This document shows, piece by piece, positions 15,854 through 24,186 of a stretch of 35,546 nt of DNA. A program made the position numbers and the translations under genes. Each line of letters opens with the position of its first letter. The stretch's first letter is position 1. The stretch is from Zavarzinella formosa DSM 19928. GTDB taxonomy: Bacteria; Planctomycetota; Planctomycetia; Gemmatales; Gemmataceae. The notes below the pieces were generated by a model that ran no database searches, had not been told where the DNA came from, and saw only the letters and a list, made by a program, of their open reading frames with translations. Where the stretch lies: positions 808,142-843,687 of the forward strand of contig NZ_JH636440.1 in NCBI RefSeq assembly GCF_000255705.1. Direction: 5' to 3'.

Positions 15854-16152
15854 TGGTTCATTCCCCCCGAATGTCTGTCCGTGATGAAACTACCCGTTCC
15901 AAGTCAACGAACGCGGATCCCCCGATCCACGTGCCGTATAACTTTAATCAATTTTTGGTCAAGACCAACTGTCAAATCATCCCGCCTCTGACCGGAGAAG
16001 GGAAAATCCAACATCATTCTCCGGCACCCCTCTCCTTGAAAGAGCGGGGGAGCAAATGAGTGAATTTCGCTGCCAGCTACTTTCTGTCTTCGCCGGCTGC
16101 TCTGGCTCCCCGTCTCATTTGGGACAGGGGATGGCCGGGCGTGAGGTTGTCT
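15854..16152. other. Gap inside the anchored-protein cluster
   Basis: These 299 bp separate two minus-strand genes of the cluster. The half nearest the upstream gene's stop is a diverged copy of the CCCCTCTC palindromic repeat (16026-16154). The rest, next to the 15853 start, contains the GGGGGGAA ribosome-binding tract and may hold a separate promoter, but no clear -10/-35 pair is visible. Confidence 0.4.
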
Positions 16153-16154
16153 TT
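16026..16154. repeat. CCCCTCTC/GAGAGGGG palindromic repeat, diverged copy
   Basis: CCCCTCTCCTTGAAAGAGCG and GGGAGCAAA at the left face GGCTCCCCGTCTCATTTGGG, ACAGGGGATGGCCGGGCG and TGAGGTTGTCTTT at the right. The order and words match the cleaner copy at 21741-21932. The right end touches the stop codon of the GKIL-type gene at 16153. Confidence 0.6.
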
Positions 16155-16896
16155 ATTTATTAATCTGCTTCAACTCATTTTCCCGATTGCTCAGCGCGTC
16201 ACGGCGTTTCTTCAGCAGGCCGAACTCGGCCTCTCGGATCGTTGTAAATCCTTTGACATAAGCGACTTCCGAGACGGCCTCGTCTTCAATCAGTTTTTGT
16301 TCATTGATCTGCTGGCGAAGCCCTTTCACCAGCATCGGTTTGGTGACGCCGGTGATTTCATTGTTCACCAAGTCGCGGTCGGCCAGCAATTTGGTGTTCT
16401 TGGCTTGGGAAGCGGCGATGTCTTTGTAAGCCTGATTCATGGCCGCCTCATAGCCGACAATGCTCCTGACATTGCCGCCGTTCGGGGCCGGGATTGGCTT
16501 GCGGCCGGTCACTTTGGTCACATCCAAAAAGCCTGTCCGGGGATCGAGCACCAGTTCTTGCACAGCGGGCACGGCGGGTTCGTCGCTTTTGCCACCCTTG
16601 ACGGTCGAGCCGTACTGCAGGAGGTTCATTTGGCTGGTGTAAAACACCCGCCGGGGGAACCGCTCGACCTCGAACTGGAGGACATTGCCGTAATTGGCCG
16701 TCCACCGATAATACGACCGGTTCATGGCATCTTTGAGGTCTTCCGTCTTCGCCTTCTGACGGTCAAAGACACCGGGGGCGTCCTTGCTCGGCGAATTCCA
16801 GTTGATCCGCTGCGTGTACACGCCGACGGCCCATGTCAGCATCCCGAGGCTGAGCACGGTGTGGAACATCACGAGAATTTTGCCGAACATGCCCAT
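16153..16896 (-). CDS. GKIL-type anchored protein, 247 residues
   Basis: The start is ATG 16896 (MGMFGKILVMFHTVLSLGML), preceded by GGGGGACATCGAC. The frame is open 26 codons further up, but those residues do not fit the N-terminal signature seen in its neighbours. One membrane helix occupies residues ~5-25. A mid-region of mixed character (FPRRVFYTSQMNLLQYGS, then VLDPRTGFLDVTKVTGR) precedes a C-terminal coiled coil from about residue 150 (AAMNQAYKDIAASQAKNTKL to the Glu/Asn/Lys-rich end). No enzyme motif is visible. It lies 124 nt downstream of the larger GKIL-type gene. Its role is unknown. The coiled coil suggests self-assembly or a partner among the neighbouring anchored proteins. Confidence 0.8.
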   Translation of the reverse strand: MGMFGKILVMFHTVLSLGMLTWAVGVYTQRINWNSPSKDAPGVFDRQKAKTEDLKDAMNRSYYRWTANYGNVLQFEVERFPRRVFYTSQMNLLQYGSTVKGGKSDEPAVPAVQELVLDPRTGFLDVTKVTGRKPIPAPNGGNVRSIVGYEAAMNQAYKDIAASQAKNTKLLADRDLVNNEITGVTKPMLVKGLRQQINEQKLIEDEAVSEVAYVKGFTTIREAEFGLLKKRRDALSNRENELKQINK

Positions 16897-17020
16897 GTCG
16901 ATGTCCCCCCGGATGGCCGAGGCCGTCTTGGTGAGTGAGCCGGGCATTTTGGCCCGGCAAAGTCTGTCAGGCAAAAATGCCCGACCCGTTCTTGGTCAAA
17001 TGGCCGACAACACCGCCGAT

Positions 17021-18625
17021 TCAACGGCCCAGTTCCAGTTGCCGCAGTTCTTTTTCCATTCTCAACAAGGCTTCCTGGGCATCCCGCAGTTCTTTTTGAA
17101 TTTTGAACAAATCAGCCTGGGCCTTTTTGAGACTGGCGAGCGATTCCTTGGAGTCTTCCCGCGCCTTGTCCAGTTCTTCCTTCAGTTTGTCCCGCTCGGT
17201 GACCCGCTCGTTGTAAAGCCGCTCGTTTTCGGCGGTGACGGCCACTTGTTGTTTCAGTTGGGCATCAAGGGAGATCAACTGGGAATTCAGGAACAAGCAG
17301 CGTTGCACGCGGGCCTGATACTCACTCTCGAAGACGCTTTGCTCTTCGGTGATGACAGCCAGCAAGCGGTTGGCGGCCTCGGTGTATTCGGTCGCCTGAA
17401 CTTCGGCCGTCCGCACATATTCCGTCAGGCCGACGATCATGGTCACTCGGGTGTGCCACTGGTTGCGGGCTTCCTTGGCGGTCGCATCGAAGGCCCGGTG
17501 GGCGTCGATGTGGTAAAGCACATGGGCGATCCGGCGGGCTTTTTCCCCCATCGGGGTATTGGCGACGATGCTCGTCGCGGACTTCCCGGCGGCGGCCGGA
17601 GCCTCGGCTTCCTCAAATTTCTGGTCCAGCAGGGCGGTCGCCGCTTTTTCGACGCTTTCCGGCGTAACCGGCCCGGCCGGGGCGATCAGACTCACAATTT
17701 CCGTGAGGGCTGTCTTCTCGGCGGCGGTGATGGTTTTACCCAAGACGAATTCTTGCACGCTGGCTCGGGCGGCTTCCACATCGGCCTTGGTCTTCAGCGG
17801 GTTCACCGCGAGATCGGCCAGATGTTTAAAACCTTCCGCATCCCCGGTGGCGGCGGCGGCCAAGTTCTGCTTCGCCGCGTCCCCGGCGCCGTCCTTCAAG
17901 GCATCGACGACAGAGTTGGTCAGTTTGCGGGCGTTTTCCTCGGCATCGGCCCCGGAGCCACCGGCCCCGTGACTGATTTCACCGCGAATCAACAGGGCCA
18001 CGTTGTCACGAGCACCCTTGATGCGGGAAGCTTGAGTGTCAGCCGGCGTGATGGTGGCCGGATCGCCCAACCCGCCGATTTCGACGAGGGCCTTTAACGC
18101 CGCCACTTGGGAGGAGGTGCGGGCCACATATGGCAGATCCGCGCGGGCAAAAGATGCCTTGGCCGGGTCAAGCATGTCGAACACCGCGATCACGCCGTCC
18201 CGTTCGGCCCCGGTGCGGGTGAGGTTCAACGTGTGTATTCTCAGTTGTTTCGCTTTGTCCGCAGGGTTGGCGGCAATGAGGGCCGCCACCTTGGCGTGAA
18301 GCCGCTTCACCTCGGCCGTCTGGTCGGCGACTGCTTCGCCGCCGTAAGTCTCGTCTCCCTTGGGAATCAGCTTGTTCAGCGTTTCCTTGGAAAGAGAGTC
18401 AAGACTGGTGTTTGGATTTACCCCAAAAATAAACACCACGCGGTCGGCGTCAAGTTCCCCGGGCGAATCAGGCGGGGCGACGGGAATGCCGCGGATCTGG
18501 ACTTCATTGCGGAAATCAGTGTACGTCAGCTCCTGCCGGATCTTCCAGTTCTCCATGGAGAAGTACATGAAGCCTCCGGCCGCCAGGAGATTCAGCACGA
18601 TCAAAATCTTGCCCAGACCACTCAT
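17021..18625 (-). CDS. GKIL-type anchored coiled-coil protein, 534 residues
   Basis: This is the largest and first gene of the cluster, starting at ATG 18625 with GGGGGGAGGA upstream. MSGLGKILIVLNLLAAGGFMY provides the shared N-terminal signature and one membrane helix. Residues ~40-410 are Ala-rich and mostly helical in look, with no recognised domain. Residues ~415-534 form a long Lys/Glu/Gln coiled coil (LKEELDKAREDSKESLASLK, then KELRDAQEALLRMEKELRQ). The protein is presumably periplasmic with a short cytoplasmic end. The 457-bp gap upstream separates it from a divergent Ser/Thr kinase gene, so joint regulation is possible but unproven. I do not recognise a described family. Confidence 0.82.
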   Translation of the reverse strand: MSGLGKILIVLNLLAAGGFMYFSMENWKIRQELTYTDFRNEVQIRGIPVAPPDSPGELDADRVVFIFGVNPNTSLDSLSKETLNKLIPKGDETYGGEAVADQTAEVKRLHAKVAALIAANPADKAKQLRIHTLNLTRTGAERDGVIAVFDMLDPAKASFARADLPYVARTSSQVAALKALVEIGGLGDPATITPADTQASRIKGARDNVALLIRGEISHGAGGSGADAEENARKLTNSVVDALKDGAGDAAKQNLAAAATGDAEGFKHLADLAVNPLKTKADVEAARASVQEFVLGKTITAAEKTALTEIVSLIAPAGPVTPESVEKAATALLDQKFEEAEAPAAAGKSATSIVANTPMGEKARRIAHVLYHIDAHRAFDATAKEARNQWHTRVTMIVGLTEYVRTAEVQATEYTEAANRLLAVITEEQSVFESEYQARVQRCLFLNSQLISLDAQLKQQVAVTAENERLYNERVTERDKLKEELDKAREDSKESLASLKKAQADLFKIQKELRDAQEALLRMEKELRQLELGR

Positions 18626-19082
18626 TGCCGATCCTCCCCCCGACTCCGGCCGACGTGATTCCCCAAGGTATATTCTGGCGGATGCGTCAACTTCCCCAAG
18701 ACGGGAATGCTCGCGGTCGCCGCAATCAGCCAGATTTCCCTATCTTGTGATCTTGACCAATACCGGACGATCTGACAAGCAAAATCATGCCCGATCCGTG
18801 ACGACATCCGTGATGACGATTGATGATGGCGCGCCTGCGGATTTGGCCAACCCGGCCGATTGTGTGCTATGTAAGGGATGTGCCGTGTTTGGGCGGGGTC
18901 GTCCCGGACAGGCTTTTGCGCCCGACATGAATCGCGAATGCTCGCGACCGTCTCGGATTTCGCAAACGGTCAATAAAACGATGGGAATAAGTAGTCTCGC
19001 CGGGTTATGATAACCCTTGTGCCCGTCGTCCCCCAAAGGGGCGTTCCCTCCGCCGAGTCGGGGGGGCAGGAGAACGTGCCGG
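18626..19082. other. Divergent regulatory gap
   Basis: This gap lies between the divergently read GKIL-type gene and the Ser/Thr kinase. Reading frames across it lack coding character. The notable features are the perfect palindrome at 19002-19016 and the GGGGGGAGGA tract before the GKIL-type start. No terminator or recognisable RNA is visible. Confidence 0.45.
19002..19016. promoter_or_regulatory. Perfect palindrome upstream of the kinase gene
   Basis: GGGTTA-TGA-TAACCC is a perfect 6+6 palindrome, 67 nt before the kinase start codon. It contains TATGAT (19006-19011), one base from the TATAAT -10 box, but no TTGACA-like -35 is at the right distance. It could be an operator, a -10 region, or chance. 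Confidence 0.3.
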
Positions 19083-20525
19083 ATGTCTCTCGACACCAAT
19101 CTCGACCCCAAAGCCGGGATTCCCCAGCAATTCGGCGCTTACGATGTCTTGGCGAAAATCGCCGAGGGGGGGATGGGGGCCGTCTACAAGGGCCGGCACC
19201 GTCTCACCGGCGAACTCGTGGCCATCAAGGTGCTGCCGGCCAGCACGGCCAAAAATCCCGTCCTTATCAAGCGGTTTGAGCAAGAATTCCGGGCCGCCGC
19301 CGCCATCAATCATCCAAATGTCGTTCGCGGGATTGAATATTGCGGCACCGGCTCCAATCCGTTCCTCGTGATGGAATTTGTGGATGGCGAATCGCTTGGC
19401 AGTCGCATTGACCGCGACGGGGCGATGAGCGAGGAACTGGCGATTCGTATTATCGCCCAAGTGTGCCAGGGTTTGCATCGTGCCCACAAACAGAAGATGA
19501 TCCACCGGGACGTAAAACCGGACAACATCATGCTGACGGTGGATGGCGTTGCCAAACTGACCGATCTCGGCCTCGTCAAAGACGAGGAAAACGAGATGAA
19601 CCTGACCAAAACCGGCCGGGGACTCGGCACGCCGAACTTCATGGCTCCGGAACAATTCCGCAACGCGAAGAACGTGGATGTCCGGTCGGACATTTACAGT
19701 CTCGGGGCGACCCTCTACACGATGCTCACCGGCGAAGTTCCCTTCGGCCGGGTGGGGCCGCTGGATTGCTGGATGCGGAAGGTTCGCAACGAACTGACCT
19801 CCCCCCGTGAATTGAACCCGGCCATCAGTGAGCGAGTGGATTGGGCCATCCGCCGATCCATGAGCGGCGACCCGGACAAGCGACCGGGCACCTGCAAGGA
19901 ATTCGTTGAGGATCTCACCGGGGTGAGCATCCGCCCCTCGCAAGCCAACGGCGAAGCGCAACCGGCCACGGAACTTTGGTACCTCGTCTATTTGGACGAC
20001 GAGGGCGTCAAGCACACCGTAAAAGGGAGCGTGGACGGCATCCGCCGGGCGTTGAAGGAAGGATTGCTCGGAGACACCTCGAACATCCGGGCCGCCCGCA
20101 GCAAGACCTCGCCATTTGTGGGCTTGCACCACTACCCGGAATTCCGCGACCTCATCATCGAACCGGCCCCGCTCCCTTCGCCCGCCCCGACCGGGAACTC
20201 GGCCAACCATCAGGCCATGCGGCAAACCGTCGGCACCAGCACGCCGACCCCCGCGACGGCCTCCCGCCCCGATCCGGAAGCTGTGGACTATGCCGCGAAG
20301 GCCCGCATGGCCCACGACCCCAACGCCCCGACGGCGGCCTACCAATCTGCGACTGACTCATCAGCCACTCGTCCGCACCTCCGCATGGGGGGAAACCGAC
20401 CCGCCCCCAGGCAGCAAGAACCCCCCAAGAAGGGTTTCGACTGGATGATGTGGCTCGTCGTCCTCGTTGTCGCCCTCGGCACCTCGGCGGCGGCGGTCGT
20501 GATGTTTGGCAAGCTGAAGATGTGA
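19083..20525 (+). CDS. Membrane-anchored Ser/Thr protein kinase (Hanks/PknB type)
   Basis: This is a 480-residue protein. I chose ATG 19083 (MSLDTNLDPKAG) because the frame upstream is low-complexity. GGAG lies 11 nt before the start. The kinase domain spans about residues 18-280: glycine loop AEGGMGAVYKG (27-37), Lys49, Asp143 in HRDVKPDN, and Asp161 in DLG (DFG in most kinases). It also has APEQF and the DIYSLGATLY helix. A conserved-looking module follows (WYLVYLDDEGVKHTVKGSVD, then PEFRDLIIEP) of unknown function. After a Pro/Thr/Ala-rich linker there is a C-terminal membrane helix (MMWLVVLVVALGTSAAAVVM). The kinase is therefore tail-anchored with nearly all mass in the cytoplasm. It diverges from the GKIL-type cluster. 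Confidence 0.9.
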   Translation: MSLDTNLDPKAGIPQQFGAYDVLAKIAEGGMGAVYKGRHRLTGELVAIKVLPASTAKNPVLIKRFEQEFRAAAAINHPNVVRGIEYCGTGSNPFLVMEFVDGESLGSRIDRDGAMSEELAIRIIAQVCQGLHRAHKQKMIHRDVKPDNIMLTVDGVAKLTDLGLVKDEENEMNLTKTGRGLGTPNFMAPEQFRNAKNVDVRSDIYSLGATLYTMLTGEVPFGRVGPLDCWMRKVRNELTSPRELNPAISERVDWAIRRSMSGDPDKRPGTCKEFVEDLTGVSIRPSQANGEAQPATELWYLVYLDDEGVKHTVKGSVDGIRRALKEGLLGDTSNIRAARSKTSPFVGLHHYPEFRDLIIEPAPLPSPAPTGNSANHQAMRQTVGTSTPTPATASRPDPEAVDYAAKARMAHDPNAPTAAYQSATDSSATRPHLRMGGNRPAPRQQEPPKKGFDWMMWLVVLVVALGTSAAAVVMFGKLKM

Positions 20526-20756
20526 ATTTCAGTTTTCAGTGAAGACATTTACCTTGGCTGACTCGCCACACAAGCAACTGTCTTTGCTGAAAACTGAAAA
20601 CTCAAATCCAAGATCTCCCCCCAATTCTCCTCGTCGAAGTCCTCTTGCGTGATTTCCCATGCCGGGGTAATATCCCCCCCGCCTGTGATGCTTTCCCAAT
20701 CCCACGATGGGAATGAATCAGCCGCGATGGAATGAGTCCGTCGCCTCTCAACCGGG
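20526..20756. other. Gap between kinase and exosortase genes
   Basis: After the hairpin at 20530-20596 this gap has ~150 bp with no coding frame. It contains several GATGGGAATGA / GATGGAATGA-type words (about 20706-20733 and near 20756) that overlap the start region of the exosortase. The exosortase promoter must lie here but is not recognisable. Confidence 0.35.
20530..20596. repeat. Inverted repeat after the kinase gene
   Basis: CAGTTTTCAGTGAAGACA at 20530-20547 pairs with TGTCTTTGCTGAAAACTG at 20579-20596, matching at 16 of 18 positions. It starts 5 nt after the kinase stop codon. It may act as a transcription end, although a T-run is lacking, or be another dispersed palindrome. Confidence 0.6.
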
Positions 20757-21728
20757 ATGGAACCCATGAGTCAGTCCGCGTGGCCGACGCCGAAGGCGAT
20801 CTTGCTGCTCGCCGTTCTTGGCTGGGTTTATTGGCCCACATTGGCCGACCTGTACGATGTCTGGACCACCTCCCCCGACTATTCCCACGGTTTGCTGGTT
20901 CCGTTGTTCTCCCTCTGGCTGTTGTTCCGCAAGCCGGCGAATCCCAACATCATTTACAAGCCTTGGCCCCTGCTTGGGTTCGCCGGGCTGACGGTTTCCG
21001 TGTTTTGCCGACTCTTCGGGGCGGGGACGAGTTTCCTGCCGCTGGAGGGCTTGTCGCTCATCATGGCCCTCGCCTCGGCCGTGATGTTGTCCGGCGGTTG
21101 GGGCGGTGTCCGGCGGTTCTGGCAACCGCTGTTGTTCCTCGTGTTCATGGTCCCGTTGCCGTATGAGTTCTCGCGGGCGATGGGGGCCGAGCTTCAGCGC
21201 ATCGCCACGATGTGCAGCACGTTTCTCCTGCGATGTTGCGGTCAGCCCGCCATCGCCGAGGGGAATCGCATCCTCATCGAAAATATCACGCTTAACGTCG
21301 TGGAGGCATGTAGCGGCCTCCGGATGCTGATGACGTTCATCGCCTTTTCCATCGCGGCCGTGTTCATGATGGAACGACACTGGATGGTCCGCGGGATCGT
21401 TCTTCTCAGCGCCGTGCCGATCGCTTTGGCCACCAACATCCTGCGAATCTCGGCCACCGGCCTCGCCCATGTCTGGCTGCACGACAGCGATCAAAAAGCC
21501 AAAGTGATGGACTTCATCCATGATTTCAACGGCTGGATGATGATGCCCGTCGGCCTGGCCATGCTGCTCGCCGAACTGTGGGTGTTGAAAAATCTCCTGA
21601 TCGAAACCGCCAAACGCGCCGCCCCAAGTTTCACCCCGAGGCCGCCCAACAGCCCGCCGGTGGTGAAGCCCGCCAACGGAAAGCCGAAGTTCGTGAGCGT
21701 GATCCGGATGCCGCAGACGGGGTCTTGA
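20757..21728 (+). CDS. Exosortase
   Basis: This 323-residue multi-pass membrane protein starts at ATG 20757. ATG 20766, with GGATGG upstream, is equally possible. The three exosortase/archaeosortase active-site residues are visible: Cys185 in VVEACSGLRML, Arg230 in ATNILRI and His255 in FIHDFNGW. About eight hydrophobic helices surround them. Exosortases are transpeptidase-like enzymes that process PEP-CTERM-type C-terminal sorting signals and accompany exopolysaccharide genes. No protein in this window ends in a recognisable PEP-CTERM tail, so its substrate must be elsewhere. It heads the block with the Wzz/BY-kinase-like and EpsI-like genes. The exact exosortase subtype cannot be assigned from sequence alone. 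Confidence 0.9.
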   Translation: MEPMSQSAWPTPKAILLLAVLGWVYWPTLADLYDVWTTSPDYSHGLLVPLFSLWLLFRKPANPNIIYKPWPLLGFAGLTVSVFCRLFGAGTSFLPLEGLSLIMALASAVMLSGGWGGVRRFWQPLLFLVFMVPLPYEFSRAMGAELQRIATMCSTFLLRCCGQPAIAEGNRILIENITLNVVEACSGLRMLMTFIAFSIAAVFMMERHWMVRGIVLLSAVPIALATNILRISATGLAHVWLHDSDQKAKVMDFIHDFNGWMMMPVGLAMLLAELWVLKNLLIETAKRAAPSFTPRPPNSPPVVKPANGKPKFVSVIRMPQTGS

Positions 21729-21740
21729 GGGGAATTGCAA

Positions 21741-21932
21741 AAGGCAACCTCACCCCCTAACCCCCTCTCCTGAAAGAGAGGGGGAACAAAACCGGTCAGA
21801 GAAGACGGGAAGTTATTGATGGAGACTTTCGCCCTCTTGCTCCCCCTCTCTTTCAGGAGAGGGGGCCGGGGGGTGAGGTTGCCTTTCTCCCCCTCTCTTT
21901 TAGGAGAGGGGGCCGGGGGGTGAGGTTGCCTT
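21741..21932. repeat. CCCCTCTC palindromic repeat with duplicated right arm
   Basis: The left arm at 21741-21785 (AAGGCAACCTCACCCCCTAA...) is the inverted match of 21841-21885, which ends GGGGTGAGGTTGCCTT. The right arm is then repeated in direct orientation at 21888-21932 with one changed base (CTTTCAGG to CTTTTAGG). The structure lies between the exosortase and the next gene of the operon. A diverged copy lies at 16026-16154. Confidence 0.8.
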
Positions 21933-21962
21933 TGTGAAATTGCAACAGGGGAGAATCAAGAG

Positions 21963-24152
21963 ATGACACCGACGACATTGCCAGCCACCCGGTTGCCCGA
22001 CTTTATCCCCGATGCGATCCCCGTGGAGGCTGATTCGCCGCGCGTGTACAGCGTGCCGTCGCGGATGCCGGAGGCACCTCCCGCCGAGCCAGCGGGGGGC
22101 GGCGGGATGAAGCCGCTGGAGTATCTCCGCTACCGTTGGATGACCGTGCTGTTCCTCGGCGGTCTTCTGGGAGGCGGGCTGGGGATGGCGGCTTACTCAA
22201 CGATTCCCGCCAAATACACGACGTATTCCATCATCCGCGTGTCTCCGCAAGATCCCCGGATTTATTACAACGAAGACCCGCAGGGGCGCAGCGATTTTGC
22301 CAGTTATCTGAAAACGCAGGCGGGCATGTTGCGCAGCCATTTTGTGTTGAACGCCGCCATCCGCGACCCGGAGATTGCCGCGTTGCCGATGCTCCGCGAA
22401 CAACCGGATCCGGTGCGGTTTCTGGAAGAAGAGCTCGTCATCGACCTGCAGGACGGCGGCGAACTCATCAAGCCGAAGCTCTCCGGGGATGATCCGAAGG
22501 CCATCACGATGGTGGTGAACTCCATTCACGACGCCTTCTTCCGCGAGATTGTCGAGGCCGAGCGAACCCGCAAACAGGCCCGGCTGACCTCGATGGAAAC
22601 GGCCATCGGAAAAATGCAAACCGACTTGGAAAAGCAATCGGCCAACCCCAAGGACCAGGCGGGCGATCCCAAGCCGGCCGAATCCCTCCCCGGCGTCGGC
22701 CCCACGCTGGCGGCCAGCCAACTCACCCGATTGCGGGAGAAACTGGACAGCGTCGATATTCGCCGCAAGCAAATCGAAGCGGAGAAGATTCGGCTCGCCA
22801 AGCGCCTCGAAAACGTGGATGCGGAAATCCCCGCCCCCGGCCCCGGTTATGTCGCCTCGCTGGACAACGACATGGCCATTGCCAGCATCACCCGGCAACT
22901 CACTCAATGGCAGAAGCAACTCAACTTCCAACTGGAATTGAACTCGGACCCGAACAACAAGGGCATTGCCGAGCTTCGTCAGAAGATCGCTGACCAGACG
23001 GCCGAGCGGGAGAAGATGAAGAAGGCCCGCGTTGAGGAATACCGCGAATCGATGCGGGATGACACCGTCCGGCGTCTCAATTCCGAAGGCGAAAAGATGG
23101 ATGCCGAGTTGGTGGGCGCCAAGATCGTGCATGAGAAGACCACCGCCGAGATCAGCGAATACGAGGCGAAACTGGCCTCCATCCTGCCGCTGGGCGAGGG
23201 AGGCGTGAAAGACTTCACGAAGGTCGATTCCACCAGCCGGGCGGCAATCATCAGCGGCATGATGGAGAAGACCAACCTGCTGCGGTTGGAACTCGCGGCC
23301 CCGTCCCGCGTGCAGAGCTTCCAAAAGGCCGCCGCCCCGATGAAGAAGGACATCAAGAAGCAACTCATCGGCACCGCCGGGGGCGTGCTGGCCGGGTTCC
23401 TGCTCGTTGGCTTCGGGGTGGTGGCTTATGAATCTCGCGTCAAACGAGCGATGAGCCTGGCCGATGTGCAAAAGGCCACGCTTGGCCCGATCCTCGGGGC
23501 CATCCCGACCGTGAACCCAACCGCCGACCAGCCGACGCCTGAACTGGCCTTGGCCGAAGAAGCCATCGAAAAAGCCAGAGCGAACCTGATGCACCAATTT
23601 GGCCGTGGCGGCGGCAAAGTGATTCTCGTCACCAGCGCCGTGACGGACGACGGGCATTCCTTCATGTCCCGCGAACTGGCCCTCTCCTTCGCGCGAGCCG
23701 GGGCGAGGACGATCCTTGTTGATTTCGACCTCCGTTCGCCGACGCTGCATGATCTCTTTGAAGTGTCGAACGAATCAGGCTTCACCGAATTTCTGGCCGG
23801 AACCGCCGACCTCCCAACAGCGGCGAAAGTTACCCCGTATGGCATGGCCATTCTTCCGGCGGGACCGTGGACGGATCACGTTCGGCAACATCTCTCGGCG
23901 GACAAGCTGGCGATGCGCCTCGGCCAACTCCGCGACCAGTTTGATGCGGTGATCGTCAACGCCCACCCGGTGTTGTCCGTCGCCGAGACGGCCCTCGCCG
24001 GCCGCAGCGCGGATGCGGTGGTCCTCACGGTGGAACGATACGAGAGCCGTCTGGCTCATGTGTCGCGGGCGCAGGAAAAGATCGCCAGCCTGATGCCGGA
24101 TGCCTTCGGCGTTGTCTTCCTCGGGGCGACACGGGACGAATGTTTGCAGTGA
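21963..24152 (+). CDS. Wzz / BY-kinase-like exopolysaccharide protein with degenerate Walker A
   Basis: This is a 729-residue protein from ATG 21963, with GGGGAGA upstream. After a ~45-residue cytoplasmic stretch come a transmembrane helix (about 59-78, VLFLGGLLGGGLGMAAYS), a long periplasmic coiled-coil Wzz-like region, and a second helix (~466-485, GGVLAGFLLVGFGVVAY). The C-terminal cytoplasmic domain resembles bacterial tyrosine kinases of the Wzc/CapB type: ILVTSAVTDDGHSFMSRELA, then Walker A' Asp587 in LVDFDLRSPTLHDLF. The P-loop, normally GEGKS/T, reads DDGHS (His565 for Lys), and no Tyr-rich tail is present. The domain is therefore probably not an active kinase and may act as a chain-length regulator or assembly platform for polysaccharide export. 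Confidence 0.85.
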   Translation: MTPTTLPATRLPDFIPDAIPVEADSPRVYSVPSRMPEAPPAEPAGGGGMKPLEYLRYRWMTVLFLGGLLGGGLGMAAYSTIPAKYTTYSIIRVSPQDPRIYYNEDPQGRSDFASYLKTQAGMLRSHFVLNAAIRDPEIAALPMLREQPDPVRFLEEELVIDLQDGGELIKPKLSGDDPKAITMVVNSIHDAFFREIVEAERTRKQARLTSMETAIGKMQTDLEKQSANPKDQAGDPKPAESLPGVGPTLAASQLTRLREKLDSVDIRRKQIEAEKIRLAKRLENVDAEIPAPGPGYVASLDNDMAIASITRQLTQWQKQLNFQLELNSDPNNKGIAELRQKIADQTAEREKMKKARVEEYRESMRDDTVRRLNSEGEKMDAELVGAKIVHEKTTAEISEYEAKLASILPLGEGGVKDFTKVDSTSRAAIISGMMEKTNLLRLELAAPSRVQSFQKAAAPMKKDIKKQLIGTAGGVLAGFLLVGFGVVAYESRVKRAMSLADVQKATLGPILGAIPTVNPTADQPTPELALAEEAIEKARANLMHQFGRGGGKVILVTSAVTDDGHSFMSRELALSFARAGARTILVDFDLRSPTLHDLFEVSNESGFTEFLAGTADLPTAAKVTPYGMAILPAGPWTDHVRQHLSADKLAMRLGQLRDQFDAVIVNAHPVLSVAETALAGRSADAVVLTVERYESRLAHVSRAQEKIASLMPDAFGVVFLGATRDECLQ

Positions 24153-24186
24153 CGTTTTCGTCTCTCGCCGATCAGGAGAATTCAAC

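Noticed and set aside
22197-23750. 517-codon minus-strand frame opposite the Wzz/BY-kinase-like gene
   Set aside because: It is antisense to a recognisable gene in a plus-strand operon and has His/Gly/Arg-rich low-information composition.
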